Positions 1-12,497 of a DNA stretch of 64,000 nucleotides are shown here, one piece after another (the first letter of the stretch is position 1; each line of letters starts with the position of its first letter). Both the position numbers and the translations under genes were made by a program. Source of the DNA: Saccopteryx bilineata (Eukaryota; Chordata; Mammalia; Chiroptera; Emballonuridae); contig NC_089490.1 of the NCBI RefSeq assembly GCF_036850765.1, positions 104,154,574 through 104,218,573 on the forward strand, read 5' to 3'. The notes beneath the pieces are model-generated. The model did not search any database. It was given only the letters and a program-made list of their open reading frames with translations, and was not told the DNA's origin.

Positions 1-500
1 ACTTCCGCGGCTTAGGAAGAAATCTCTCTTCCACTAACTGCGCACCGACCAGGAGACCGGGTAAAATGGCCGCTCCGCTTGTCTTTCTTTGTTTGGGTTT
101 GGCGCGAGTGTTAGCTTGTATTGCCCGGGTTGCCACAGGATCAGATTTTCCTCGGCTTGGATCTCTGAGCCACAGCCTGGTTCGGCCGTTTTTGCTGCGG
201 CGGCCTGGATCTATTCACCCCCTTTGCCCGCCTCAGTTTCTATATTCACAGTTACCAGAGAAAGCCGCCCTGTTTAGGTTAGTGAGGAAGGCGGAGCATT
301 TCTTACTCCCTATTTCCTTCGGGGTTTGGTTATATATTTAGCCAATTTTTCACTCAATCATACCTTTGGGTGTATTGCGAAGAATCTGGAAGCTCCAAGT
401 ATAGGTTTTTCTGTTTCTGGTTGAAGATCTTGTTGAGTTTTGGGGGAGATTTATCGGTATCGCTTCCTACTCCGCCATTACTCTGACGTCATCTCTGCTT
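1..500 (+). promoter_or_regulatory. CpG-rich promoter / first-exon candidate at the left edge
   Basis: The first 300 bases hold about 18 CpG dinucleotides, far denser than anything else in the window except the SINE bodies. An ETS/GABP-like ACTTCCG sits at 1-7. A YY1-like AAAATGGCCGC sits at 63-73 and overlaps an ATG at 66 with a strong Kozak context (A at -3, G at +4). A plausible splice donor, CGG|GTAAAA, lies at 60/61. Further in, CCGCCATTA at 472-480 resembles a reversed YY1 core, and TGACGTCA at 484-491 is a full consensus CRE. This combination is typical of TATA-less housekeeping promoters near the start site. Either a non-coding exon ends at about 60, or translation starts at 66 (an open frame of 91 codons that I do not recognise). 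The direction of transcription is inferred from the YY1/ATG orientation and the donor. The transcript itself is not visible. Confidence 0.5.
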
Positions 501-1985
501 TTTGTTTTTAAAACAAACGTCCTTGGTCATTCTGATGTATATTCAGGTCTAAGAACCACTATTCTCTACTTCCTAGAACCAGGTCCCCCTAATACTTATG
601 TGAGAGTTCAAGGGATGGTATTATTGTTGGACTCATCACCGTCTCTGACTCTGTCTTACCATTGTGGCATAAAAATATCATGAGAAAGGCTATTAGGGGA
701 ACTTTTCCACCACCTGTCCTGACTCTTCCTCTCAAGTACAGCTTCTCCTCTGAAGCGAGAGGGGCACAGGGAGTTGCAATCCAAGTCTTCATTCTGGTGC
801 TACAGAGAATGAGAGAGGCCAGGAAAGTACAGGTGATAAAACCTGAGAGAGGAAAACAGGACATGGGCAAGGGAGCACCTTCAGGCCCAGCGCTGTGATT
901 GTTGGGCTTTTGTATCCACCCCTCTCCTGCCTTGAATATTAGACTATTTTTAGAGGATCTAAACATGAAATAGAAATGCAAACAGTAGATCTCAACAGTC
1001 AGAGCAGGAGAAATAAACAATTTTTATGTCATTATTATACATATGAGCTCATTTAAACCTCGATACTTTGGAGGAGTGTGGCAGTTCTATTTCCACTTTC
1101 CATATTGAGGCTGGACTTTATATACAGGGGATGTGATTTCTACATATAGCAGAGAGGTCTGGTGAGTTGCACAATTGGCCGGGCGGGAATGTCTCCCCGG
1201 TCTTCAGGTATAAGAACGGCAAGAAATAAACTTTCTAATTATGGTTCTCACATTCATAAGTATTTAAAAGTATTGTTATGGTTTAGGAACTGGCTTTTTA
1301 GAAATTATATATTCTTTGGATATGGGAAGAGACACTTTCTTTACCGTTTTGCTCATTTAATCTGTTGCAAGACTTGAGAATGTTTTGCAAAGTTTGACAG
1401 GCTCTTAGATTTTCAAAAAAAATTTTTGTAACTCATGTCAGATGGAAGTCGCCAACTCCCATAACTATACATGCTTGCTGACTGAGAAATTCGTGGGTCG
1501 TGGGACTGTCACTGCTAAAACTGGGAAACTCTCAGACAAGCTGAGGAGAGCTGGGACAAGTCAGACTGCTGGTGTCCCATCTTGGATACAGAACTCAGCT
1601 ACTTCATAATCCTCAGAAAAAACAACCTATTCACCAACTTTTGTGATCAGTATTTCTCCTGGCTTTCCTCTTGCCCCATTCCTCACTTTTTAAGGAACAA
1701 ACACACAGGAGTTCTGCACTCCTTTCCAAAGCTGGGAACCAGCCGTGTCATGGACCCCAGGCCTCAGCTTCTCATCCAAACAAGCTTATCATAGCATTCC
1801 TAGGAACAAACCCCGCTGTCTCTGAGAGGAACGCTGGCAAACTCAGTTTCCATCTTGTCTTGTTACTGTTTCTTTTCCCTCACCTTGTTCCAAATGGATC
1901 TTTTTGTGAAGGCCCCCCCCCAATCTGTGAAAATCTTTCCCCATTCATTATGTGAACCCCAATGAACTTACTACATAGTGTCTTC
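501..1985. other. Unassigned unique sequence
   Basis: I see no gene, RNA or repeat family that I can name. Short open frames on both strands lack codon bias and splice context. The only notable element is a C8-9 run near 1913-1921. Confidence 0.5.
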
Positions 1986-2135
1986 TATAAGGATAAGACT
2001 AGCTCCACTGCCTAAGACAAGTCATTAGGCTCCTCTGAGCTTAGATGCCTCATTAAGAACAGGAGGAGCAGAATAAATTATTTCTAAGATTCCTTCCTGC
2101 CTGCATATTCCATGTCTCATTCACTAAGCTGAATG
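1986..2135 (+). repeat. MIR-type SINE fragment
   Basis: It shows a degenerate MIR middle and 3' part: a word like 'gacaagtcattaggctcctc' followed by 'cctcattaagaacaggagg' and 'aagattccttcctgcctg', as in MIR3. It is heavily diverged. Confidence 0.5.
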
Positions 2136-2459
2136 CACCTAGCAAGGCAATTTTTTACACATAGTCCGGAAAACTCACAATAACACTCTTTCAATATGTA
2201 CCGATACAGAGTAGGGAAATAACAAAAGTGGATCCTTAAATCTTTTTATAACTGTGGGGGAAAAATGGCCATTTGCAAACCTACCAATGAGAGTGTCCTC
2301 ATTTTCAGATGTCTCTCCTCTCTGCCTGGTTCCCCTAGGTGGGAATACTATTTAAAGAGTTGTTTTTTGAGGTCACTACTTAGAAACAAAGAGTTGCATC
2401 TTCCCGCCCTCCCCCAACACACATTCCAATTCTGAAAGTGTTGTTAAGTACTTTATACC

Positions 2460-2990
2460 AAGTTCAGGAAACCTGGAACATCTAGAAATACACAAAGAAT
2501 GACAAAACCAATAATCCCTTCATATGTATGAGGGATATATGAAATAACCACTGTTAAACTTTGGTATATTTGGTTAAAAATAAAAAGATAAACATTGTAC
2601 TGTGTGTATTATCAACTTCTTTCACTTAACAATAGATTATATTTTTCATTTCATTGTGAGAGATTGCATTTCATCATCAATTGTATTCCGTTTTGTGGGT
2701 AACCATACTTCATTTAATCAAGCATCTCATGTCGGATATGGAAGGGTTCTCCCATCAAGATTTTACAAACAAATGTCTAATGAATTACTTTCTCACCATG
2801 TAGTCTTAGCGGTGAATTTCTGAAGTACAAATGTTATACATTTTTGGGTTTTTAATATGGACTGTCAAATTGTCTCCCAAAGGCTGTTCTCAGTTTATAC
2901 TTTCTCTAACAGGATACAAGTGTGGCTCCTCTTTGCAACCTTGCCAACAAGTAGTTATGACTGGTGATCACATTGGCCACGGGCTTCAGG
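2460..2990 (-). repeat. Ancient L1M/HAL1-type LINE fragment, antisense
   Basis: Read on the plus strand, the order of words (ctttcacttaacaatagatt, cattgtgagagattgcattt, actgtcaaattgtctcccaa, caccttgccaac-like ending) follows the reverse complement of old L1M/HAL1 3' ORF2. The frame is destroyed. It is an ancient fossil with approximate ends. Confidence 0.55.
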
Positions 2991-3319
2991 GAGTGACAAA
3001 GTCCAGTGTGACAGCTGAACTTTGACATTGCTCTTTGATACTGGTGTGTTTATAAATGATCTAAAAATAGAAGAGAAAGCAAACAGACATCGATCATTTA
3101 AAGACAGAGTCACCCACTGAGTACTGAAACATCTAAACGTACCTCAGGGATTCTTAACCTGATGTGTGTGAACCTTCCCTTGGACCTTCATTCTGCTCGA
3201 CCTCAGTGTCTGCTCCAGCCTGAACAAACTCACTTCTGTAGGAACACTTGAGAATAAATAAAGGGTTTATAAAAAAAGAAGGAGTTTAGGGAACTTGCCC
3301 ATAGTACGTATACTTAACA

Positions 3320-3495
3320 TTTGGATCAACTTATTTCATCCTGACAGTATAGTGAGGGGACTTTTTTGTACCTAATGGGGAAACTGACAACACGAAAGAG
3401 AACCTAAAACTACCTTCATGGTTATACAGCTAATGAAGAACAGACAGGGGAACTGAACCGTGGGTGTTCTGACTCTGAACTGGTAACTGTAACAC
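3320..3495 (-). repeat. MIR SINE, antisense
   Basis: The order is that of a reverse MIR: '...ggggaaactgacaac...', 'ggttatacagctaatgaaga', then 'ttctgactctgaactggtaac'. It matches the reversed 3', core and tRNA-related segments. Confidence 0.6.
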
Positions 3496-3549
3496 AAAGG
3501 TCTTTCTAGAATGGAAGAGTGATGCTGGGATTAAACATAAAGTGTTATA

Positions 3550-3625
3550 ATAATATTAGGCTAACAGCATAATGCCTAGCACACAGTAGGACTTGCATTT
3601 GTGCTGAGGGAGTGAATAAATGTCA
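3550..3625 (+). repeat. L2 3'-end fragment
   Basis: A short stretch 'aatgcctagcacacagtagg...gaataaatg' resembles the L2 3' terminus. Confidence 0.4.
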
Positions 3626-4221
3626 AGACTTCCCTCTTATCCTTGGCTTCCTGTGTCCTAAGCAATAGCAAAAGGATTGGTAAGGCTTTCTCCCCCATAG
3701 AGTGGTTTGGTCCCAGTTTTCATCCTTTAATTAAGGTCCATATGTAAATGATATGATGGCTGGGATTTGCTATAAAATGATCTAGTAAAACACAGCACAA
3801 AAACCCTGAAGGACAGTGGGGAAACAGGGCTGGTAAATGCGTGTGATTATTGAAGTTGAGTGATGGGGTGTAGGGGTTTATTATACCGTTTCTTCAGTTT
3901 GGGGTACATTAAATACTTGATAACACAAAGTTTAAGATAGATCTATCATTTCTGCTATGTTGAGTTTAATTTTTTGAGATACTGTGAACATTTATATTCT
4001 TTTTAGAAGATTCAAATTTAAAAAAAAAAAAAGGAAAAAAATTCCCAGCATCCCTCTGGTATCTCAAGCTGTCAGGGTATGAAATTGAGCATAAACTAAT
4101 TCCCAGCTTGAGGAGGAGGTCAGGGAGACAGCTTTACAGTGAGCAGTACCCTCCTATGTTATAGACCATCCTCCTACTGACTTGTCAGATAGCTGGGGAG
4201 AAGAAAAAACAACGTATATAT

Positions 4222-4397
4222 CAGTGTTCTGTACTGCTGCCTCCAGCTTAGAATCACTGGGAAGCTCTCAAAGGCACTAATGTGTAGCCCCAACCCCAAG
4301 CCTCCTGAGCCTAAATCTGACAGTGGACCCCAGAGAGTAGGATTTTTTAAAAGCTCCCTATGTGATTCTAATATGCAGTCAAAGTTAAGAACCACTG
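4222..4397. mobile_element. MER5-like hAT-Charlie miniature DNA transposon
   Basis: It begins with CAGTG-like sequence and 'gcttagaatcactgggaagc', and ends 'gtgattctaatatgcagtca' then 'agttaagaaccactg'. The two ends are inverted relatives of one another, as in MER5A/B. At 176 bp it is close to full length for MER5 and old. Confidence 0.75.
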
Positions 4398-5110
4398 GTC
4401 TGTAAACCACCCGGCACCTTTTTGATGCTCACAAAATGCTGATTGAAAATGAATCTGGAACTAGTTACCCAGTATGTTGTGTTTCAGCCATTTGATAAAG
4501 CCTTTTATGGGAAAGAATTTATACTCTACCTTTAGTCTCCTCCAGTCCCCAACCAGGAGATCTAACTTCCAGAGGCTATAAACTTATATCTTAAGCTTTT
4601 GCTAGAGCAGGCACTCTTACGCCCAAGAGAATACTATGGTGGCTGTTAGTGAGAGCCTGGAAAGATAAGAACAGTTTCAAAAATGTTTTTCAGGGCATCA
4701 CAAAAACCCCATTGTAACATAACGCTCTTTGGAATAACATTAAAGAAAAGTGAATTATGCCCATTTATCAAAGGGAAAATGAAAACCCCTTGGATACAAA
4801 TTTTATTTTGAAGCTGAAGCCTTTAATCAAATTGACAACACAAGATATGGTCCTTCTACGAAGGGAGGAATGATAAGCAGACATTTGCAGTCTCACCACG
4901 TGGCTGCTGGATTTTAACTCTCTGTTCCACCTCTGATGTGTTGAGAATGGACAGATTTTCCTAATGGTTGGGGAGAGAAAGGGAGTCCTTACTCTGAGTT
5001 AGTTAACTGACTGAGGAGGTGTAAACAACTCCACACATTTTTCTTCCCTCACCTGGGTGTCTTGAAATTTGGAGAGAATATTCACTGAGCAATCACTTCA
5101 AACAGATTGA
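4398..5110. other. Unassigned sequence
   Basis: No gene, RNA or clear repeat family was recognised here. Confidence 0.5.
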
Positions 5111-5150
5111 CAAAACAAACAAACAAACAAACAAACAAAAAACAAAAAAC
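5111..5150 (+). repeat. (CAAA)n microsatellite
   Basis: About seven CAAA units degrade into CAAAAAA units. It could be an old A-rich retroposon tail, but I see no body attached to it. Confidence 0.9.
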
Positions 5151-6950
5151 CCTCTAAGCTCTCATTGCAGATAACTCTCCCGTGGAGTGATAGAGTAAGT
5201 GAGCCTAAGCTTTACGTGTAGGGGATGTGGGGGGTGCCCATATTTTCCTCTTTCCAAAGCTAACCGAGCAAAGAGTAGAGGAACAGGGTGGTCAAACTGA
5301 GCAAATAAATCTGCAGAATGCCCTGTGAAACTTGAATTTCCTGATATATATTGGCAAATATTGCTTAGAATATACTTATACTAAAAAGTCTATTTTTATT
5401 TAAAATGTTTAAAATGTAAGTGAAACTAGCCATCCTAGTATGGTGTCAGTGGAGAGCACCAGGCAGCTTGTCTGGCGGTGGTGGTGACAGTTGGGCACAA
5501 CCAACGAGGTCGCTGGCATCAAGATGGACAGGATGGACACTGAAAGAGATAGTGCTGTGTTTACAACAAGATCGGGTCTTTATAGTTCATACTTTATCTT
5601 GGAAGGAGAGACCTGAGTCACCTAATCTAAAGTCAATGGGTGGATTATAGATTCATGGCATGTAAATAGTTATGAAGCAGCTCGATTCATTTTTGTTTTG
5701 TACCAACTGGCCAAGTCTCCTTCTTATGAAGTAGGGCGTCTCTCAAAGTCACAGTCAATTGTCAATGCCATGGAATCCTCCAGGCGGGGGATCGGACATC
5801 TCACCCCAGGTACTGAGCCACAGCCACATGTCTTTCTTAGACGTGAGCAGCATTGATTGGGTCCTAGAGAGATCCACTATCCACTGCTCAATTTCCATTT
5901 AGGGTTCTTAGGAATAATTTTTTTTCCTCACTAATACTTAGGCTAAGCTATTGAGAAACACTAGAGGGATGGAGAATGAGCCTGGATTAGCAGTGGCTGG
6001 GAAGTATGTGCCCCTGCCAGACAGAGCAGACTGCCTTGGAAAGCCCTATTGGAAACCCTAGAGCCTTCCCATGAGAGCTGCACTTTAGCTTAAACAACAG
6101 AAGCATAAGCAGCAGCTCATGGTAAAAGCAGAGCAAAAGGTAGAACCCTAAATTCACAATAGGGACTGTTGTCACTTGTCACTTGGGGATTTCCAGGAAA
6201 GCAGATTCTTGGGAATGTCTTTCTTTGCCAGTGACCTCATGTGTTTATTTAACTGTCCAGCTGAGGGCTCACCCTGACTTTTCAGCAACTAGGCAGAGTC
6301 TGTGGATCAAGGGTGACAACTCGGATCTGAGGAAGGGAGAGCTGCCCAATAGGGCTGCAGGAAAACTATTCAGGAAACTTCTGCTTTTTAGGATTAAAAA
6401 AAATTTTTTTTTCTCCCTCTCATCACAAGATGCTGGTGACTGAGCTGTCATCCTCTTATCCCGTGATCATGATCATGACTGTGCTGAGTTGACTCGGCTA
6501 AAGTCAAGCTGGCAAAGGGCAGTTTCAGACCTTTCAGGGGGACAAAGAGATCTGCAGGCATGGGGTAGGGGAGGCGGAGAAAGGACAGGAAAAAGGCAAA
6601 GTGTGGTGTTTGTCAAGACAGTGCTGTCTTGTAAGGGAGACTGGGAAGGTGGGAAATAGTGATTGAAAGGGAAGAACTGCTTCTTTGCACAGGAAATTTC
6701 TTCAAGAAAAATCTTCTGGAAACATCCAGCAGCTTTTACCCTGGCAGAGAGGGGAAAGGACACCTGGAAAGCGACAATGGGACAAAGGAGACTTCTGCTT
6801 TCATTTGATCACTCCCCACACTATTGGCTTAGATTAGTTTGTATAGCTCTTGTTTTTAATTGGCCATTTTAGAAAAGACCGATTTAATTAAACCCAATTA
6901 AACCATAGGGACTTCATCCTTCATTTTCTATGATCCAGGAAAAAGGCTTC
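5151..6950. other. Unassigned sequence
   Basis: Open frames here (up to 96 codons on the minus strand at 6473-6763) look random. No repeat family was recognised with confidence. Confidence 0.5.
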
Positions 6951-6954
6951 ATCT

Positions 6955-7135
6955 ACCAGCTGTGAGGACTTGGCAAATTATTTCACCTTTCTGTGGCCTG
7001 TTACCTCATCGGGAAAATAGGGTTAATAACAGTGCCAGCATCACTGAGTGGCTGTGAGAGTTCAGTGAGAGGAGGTGTGTCCGTGCCAAGCGCTGGCTGT
7101 CACAAGCTGGCTATCTTAGGTATCACTGACATTGT
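6955..7135 (+). repeat. MIR SINE
   Basis: It follows sense MIR order: 'gaggacttggcaaattattt', 'cctcatcgggaaaatagggt', 'ggctgtgagagttcagtgag', then 'ccgtgccaagcgctggc'. Confidence 0.65.
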
Positions 7136-7959
7136 TCAAATGCTGTCCTGACACAGACCCCAGCATTAGGTTCGTTTGTCCTAAAGACAGTACTTAATAG
7201 TCATGGCAAGTGACCACAGCAGCTGGGGTTGTGATGGCCAAAGGTGACGATGATGGTGGTAGAGAGATGATCTCTGAATGCCCAGCACACCAAGAGTGGG
7301 GACAGGAGCAGCTGTTTGGGACTGAAGCCATAAGAACAGGCAGAAGGCAAGGTTGATGGGGTCACAGATACACCTGTCATCATCTTAGTAAAATAAATTG
7401 TCTGCCCTTCGTCATGTCCTGAATATATCTGAAGTAGATCTGAGAGGAACAGAAACCACGGAGTGGCTCAAGTGTTCTTTAACTTGGTGAAAATGTAATT
7501 TTCCCTGTCTCTCCTACTGCACCCCTTAGAGTTGTGTATGTTCCCACTGAATATGTCCTGGGCTGGAAGGATTTTGGTTACATATGGATGAACTAAGTCA
7601 TTGGGTTATATAAGGCTGAGAGGAACCGTACAGATCCACCTGACAGTATCTCAAGTCATACAGACCATGGCTCAAATTAACTTGTAAAGTTAGGACAATT
7701 ATTTGTCTTGTGAATAAGAAGTCTAGCAGTAAGGTGCACTTCCGTTTTGGTTGATTCAGTAGCTCGAAAATATGCCACAAAGTTCAAGTGTGCTGACTTC
7801 CTTCTCCACCATCCTTGCTGCCCAAGTTATGTTTCTTGGGCTGCTTTTTTCATGTGGTCATAGGGTGTTGTCAGAAGCAGGTGAATGACATGCTTTACTG
7901 TTTCCAACCACTAGAGGGAGAGAGAAAGGAAGGGGGGGAGGAGGAGAGATTTACAAAGA
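7136..7959. other. Unassigned sequence
   Basis: No gene or repeat was named. A purine-rich patch at 7915-7950 leads into the GATA microsatellite. Confidence 0.5.
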
Positions 7960-7974
7960 GATAGATAGATAGAT

Positions 7975-8022
<48 letters not shown>
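7960..8022 (+). repeat. (GATA)n microsatellite
   Basis: About 15 GATA units occur with one GAT slip near 7972-7976. It should be polymorphic in length. Confidence 0.95.
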
Positions 8023-8023
<1 letters not shown>

Positions 8024-8299
8024 AGCATGTCTCTCCTCCAGCCACAGAAAGAAAAGTCCATCTCTACCGTCAGATCAATTTAGGATATGCGCTCACCACT
8101 GCACCTGTCATAGTGGCCAAGGTGAATGGCATGTGCCGCAGGAGTCATAAACCAATAATTAACAAAGGGGATGAAATGATGAGCTCGGACAGGGGTTTCA
8201 ACCTTGGCTATATTGACATCTGAAGATAATTCCTTATTGTGGGGGCTCTTCCATAGATTGTAAGATGTTTACCAGCATTCTTCATCTCTACCCACTGGG

Positions 8300-8960
8300 T
8301 GCCAAGGGCTGGGTGTGGTGTGGGATAGAGGTGAGGCTAAGAGGAGGGCAGGGACTAGAGGAGGCAGGACCTTAGAGGCCATGTTAAGGATTTCAGTTTT
8401 TGTCCTAAAATCACCAAGAAATTACCGAAAGGCTTCAAGTAGATTAACTCTAGCTGGGGTATGCAGAAGGCATAGATGCCTAGGAGGGAAAACAGTGGGA
8501 CCAGTTAGTGCAGTAGAGCAGGTGATCCATAATGGTAGCTTCAGCAAGGGTGGTGGAAGTAGATCATCCAATTCCCTGCAGAGCCGTGAAATAAATGGAT
8601 GTATCCAAGTGCTATTTAGGAGTTAAAATATATAAAACCCGGTGCTAGAGTAGATTTGGGAGGTAAGGAAAGAAAGATATTAATGATGACTCACAGGCTG
8701 CTGGTTTCCTCACTTAGGAGGACGATATTTCCTCTCAGGAGGTGGGGGACATTGGAGAGGAATCAGACTGTAGAGGGAAGTTCAAGTTCAGGATATGCTG
8801 AGTTTGAAGCCTTTGTGTTATCCACATAAAATGGTCAAGTAGGCAGAAAGAGGTACACGTGTGGTGTTCAGGGAAGATAGTAATCGGTGCTGTGGGTGAT
8901 AATAATCAGAGACTCACCTTGAGGGACTCTGACATAGGATGGAAAGCCACAGGTCTTGGG
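8300..8960 (-). repeat. L2 LINE internal/3' fragment, antisense
   Basis: The plus strand reads as reverse L2: 'ttagaggccatgttaaggat', 'tcagtttttgtcct', 'actctagctggggtatgcag', 'gtgggaccagttagtgcagt', 'gttcaggatatgctgagttt'. It is badly decayed. Confidence 0.65.
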
Positions 8961-9589
8961 AGGAGTAGAAGGGGCCCAAGGGGAGGAGTGTGGAGAGCAT
9001 GTTGGTGGCGAGAGCATGTTGAGAGCGAGGGCTTGATCAGCAATGTTATACGCTGTTAAGAAAAGATGAAAGCTAAGGACCAACATAGTGTGCTTTGAAT
9101 TTAGTTTATACTCCTCCATGGTTACTGTAGAGCAGAAAGCTCAGTGTCTATACTAAGGATGAGGGAGAGCTTCTGTAGTCAAATGTAGTTGAGAAATGCT
9201 ATGTTAAAATTTAGCAGTTATCTGCACCGTGGGACTTTTTTTCATAGCCTTGTACATAAGCGTTCACTGTCAGTGTCCAAGAGGGGTATCAAGTAAGTAC
9301 TATTTCCTCTCGGACCACAGAGCTCTCCATGTGCTTAGCACCTTGGGGAAGCTGGGTTTCAGAGCACACATTCTGGGAAACGCTGAGCAGGATATGCCTT
9401 CCCGGTATGGTAGAAGAAGCTTGGTTGGATTAGCAGGCATGGAGGGAACTTGTGTGGGAAGCACAAGGACTTCTCCAAGACCATCACTTCTGTGAGCACA
9501 GGCCTCAGTCATACTGGGGCAATTTGCTTCTACTTTGAAATATGAAATCATATGCAGAGACAGCCAATAAACCTTTGTATGTGGCATGA

Positions 9590-9850
9590 AAGAATACAAG
9601 GCAGGGTGTAAATCTACTGGCTCTGAGTTCAGCCTGCCTGGAGTCCACAACAAAAGTAGAGTGTGTGTTCTTGAACAAGTTACTTAACATCTCTGTGCCT
9701 CAGTTTTTTTATCTGTAGACACGAGTAATCATGTCATCCCTATTACAAGAAATTTTTATGGTGACTAAATAAAATAATGTTTATAAAGAGCTTATAATAA
9801 TGTGTGACCTGAGTAAGTGAACAGTAACTGTCATAGCTACCATCAGGAGC
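9590..9850 (+). repeat. MIR SINE, nearly full length
   Basis: All MIR parts appear in order: 'ctactggctctgagttcag', the core 'gaacaagttacttaacatct', 'ctctgtgcctcagttttttt', then the 3' 'gagtaagtgaacagtaactg'. Confidence 0.8.
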
Positions 9851-10019
9851 AGAGTGGAAGCTATGTTCCATCCCATAATCAGGGCAACAGAAAAAGCTAC
9901 TCTGGTAAAGGGAAGAAAAATGAACAGACCTGTCAAGAGAGGTAGAGAAGAATAATGGAGATCTGCCTTTAGTAATCTATGAGATACCCTGGGTCCTGAC
10001 ACTAAATTTCCATTAGCTT

Positions 10020-10140
10020 AAGAGAGCTCAGTGACTTGCAAACAAAGATATAATTAGTACAGTGGCTGAGATAGGATTTGAATCCAAGTCTCCTGGCTTC
10101 CAGTTATTATTATACACATTGTGTTTAGGACCTGGATATA
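10020..10140 (-). repeat. MIR SINE, antisense
   Basis: Reverse MIR core and head: 'agctcagtgacttgcaaac', then 'gatttgaatccaagtctcct'. Confidence 0.6.
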
Positions 10141-12234
10141 ATTCCATGAGAAAAACCTTCTCCCAGAAGAAGAAAGTAGATCTTTGCAGCCCATAGCAGA
10201 TTATGTCTGTGATAGAATTAAATGTCCCTTGTTTTAAGAGACAAACTTTTGACTTTCCAGCTGTTGTAGCCCATCTGATTGATGAATATAGGTATTGCAA
10301 AGGCTCAGGGCACTGAGGGCTCTCAAAGCATTTTATCCCCTCCCTTCAAGGTTTTCAACTCAGTGGTTAGTCGATGACATCATCCAGACATTTGATGCAA
10401 TAGATCATTTTGGTCTGTTGTGGATTCTGAGCTTGCCATGAATGTCCACAACTCCAACCTTTGGTTTATACACGTCTCCTAGCCTGGAATGTTTGACCCT
10501 TCCTTTACTGCCTGCGGAGGGCCTCTTCTGGGAGATTGCAAACTACACTGGGCTGGAGACTCACTGGGCAACGGGGAGAGTTTGTTCAACCGCCACTTCA
10601 CTGGAGCTTTTCTGGTGTTCTGACTCAATCAGTCTGGGATGGGACCCAGACAAGTGCTCCAGATGATTCTGGTGCTGGAAATTCAGGCACCACTCTTTGA
10701 AAACACTCAGTACTTTTTCATCCAGACCTTCGGGAAAGATTTCCAGAATTGAGGAACATATGGAGTTGGGATTTTCAAAGACAATTTTGATGTTGAAGCT
10801 CAAAAGTGATGTGGGTGGCTAGCTTTTCAACTCAAGCCTTGGTTTCCTGGTCTATTAAATGGGGCTAAACATGAAGGCCTCTGTTGAGGCTACTGTGCAA
10901 CTCAAATGAACGTAATGAAAATGAAGGGAGTTTGTTAGCTGTCAAGTCAGGGACAGTAATTATTTTGGGTTAAAATACAAATTTCTCCTGGAAAGGATCT
11001 TAGCGGCTATGTAATTGAACAATTACGCTTTCAGCAGGAGAAACCTGGAATAGGATCCCATGGTTTATTTTCCTTTCTATCCCCTGACCTAGCTCAATGC
11101 CTAGTGTGTTAAGCAGGCTTAATTTCTATTGCTAAAGACCCAATGTTTTTTAAGCGTTTGAATGCACATGAGTCATCATCCAAGATGCTGATTGGTTGAG
11201 ACCAGTTCACTTTGGTTGGATACTAAATAATAAAGAGGAAAAACCTGATTATTAATTCAGAGAGGCTAGGAAAAAGCAGTGAATAGCGGCCCAAAATAGC
11301 CTCAATAATTTTGTCTTACAAAGCCTGTTTCAACATACTTTATGAGTCAAAAATGAAGTGTGTGTGACATAAAATGAATCATTCTGTGAATAAGAGAAGG
11401 AATCTTACTTATTCAAATGTTTTATTTTTGTCTCTCCTGAATAATACGTGCCCTTAAACAAAAGTGATGTACAGCTTTTTTGGTATTTCACATAAAATAT
11501 GTCTAATATGTAAAATTACATATTTATCTAATATAAAATAGATATAATTTTTATTGTAAAAAATTGTGGTGGTAATTCAGTTTTAAATTGGCTCTGGCCT
11601 TATTTTAATTAAAATATTACAAGACACAGTATGTTTTCATGTATTAGTCCTCGATCTTAGGGAATGTATGGCTAATGTCTTTAACTTTAGAATTGACTGG
11701 ATAAGACTAAGAAGTCATATTTTTCCATTTATTTTCCTCCTGAGAAACATCTTAATATTGCTCTATGCTATTCTCATAAGGTACTTGTGTTATATATCAA
11801 AATGTTCATATTTTCATACATTATCTGTAATTATTTTTAGTGTTTATACTGGGAGGGTGCATAGAAGATGTTTCTTTGGTGTATTGAAACCTTATTTACA
11901 GAACAGAGTTGAGACAGTTCTATTCAGTTACCCATCTCTATGATATCTTGAGGGTGTTAGGATTCAATAAATAAATCCCTTCTTCTACTTCTGAGTTTGA
12001 AACAATTAAGAAAGCCACATAGGGGGCAGGCCAAAGGAGATCCAAATTTCTCCTTCAGGATTGATAAACTGAGCCTGTAGTTCTAAACAATGGCTAAGTG
12101 GGCTTGCTAAGATTTCTCTTACGAATGAGGTAGCCAAGAGTGCTAGCTGTTCCCAACACACTATAGTTCTTTTTCTTTAGTAATAGAATTTCCAGGTTTG
12201 AGTAGGGCACAGAGTCACCCAGAATAAAGATTAT
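10141..12234. other. Mostly unassigned; weak MIR at 10835-10925
   Basis: A MIR-like sense fragment ('ccttggtttcctggtctatt...aaatggggct') lies near 10835-10925. The remainder is AT-rich from 11400 to 11900, with no gene or family I can name. Confidence 0.45.
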
Positions 12235-12460
12235 ATTTCCTAACCCCCTTTGTTTTTTGATATGACCATATGATTAAGTTCAGTCCAATGTAATTCAAGT
12301 GGTATATGCCCTTAAGTAGAGTGATCTAGAAGTGCATTTAAAGGAAGGCTTTCTTTATCACCTTTGGTTCCTTCTGTTGACTGAAAGGTGGATGTGATGG
12401 TTGGAACTCAAGAAGCAACCTTGCACCACTAGGTTCTAACTATATGTTGATAATAACAAA
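12235..12460 (+). repeat. Old interspersed repeat, family uncertain
   Basis: Words such as 'atgaccatatgattaagttc', 'gtccaatgtaattcaagtgg' and 'tggatgtgatggttggaact' recall a common mammalian repeat whose name I cannot fix. A related-looking stretch occurs at 45760-46080. Confidence 0.35.
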
Positions 12461-12497
12461 ACAATAAGACAAAAAAAAAGTCTTTTCTGATGACCAT

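Noticed and set aside
66..341. 91-codon frame starting with a strong Kozak ATG
   Set aside because: I do not recognise the protein, and the ATG overlaps a YY1 motif that commonly creates one. A splice donor lies just before it, so it may be intronic. Kept only as part of the promoter entry.
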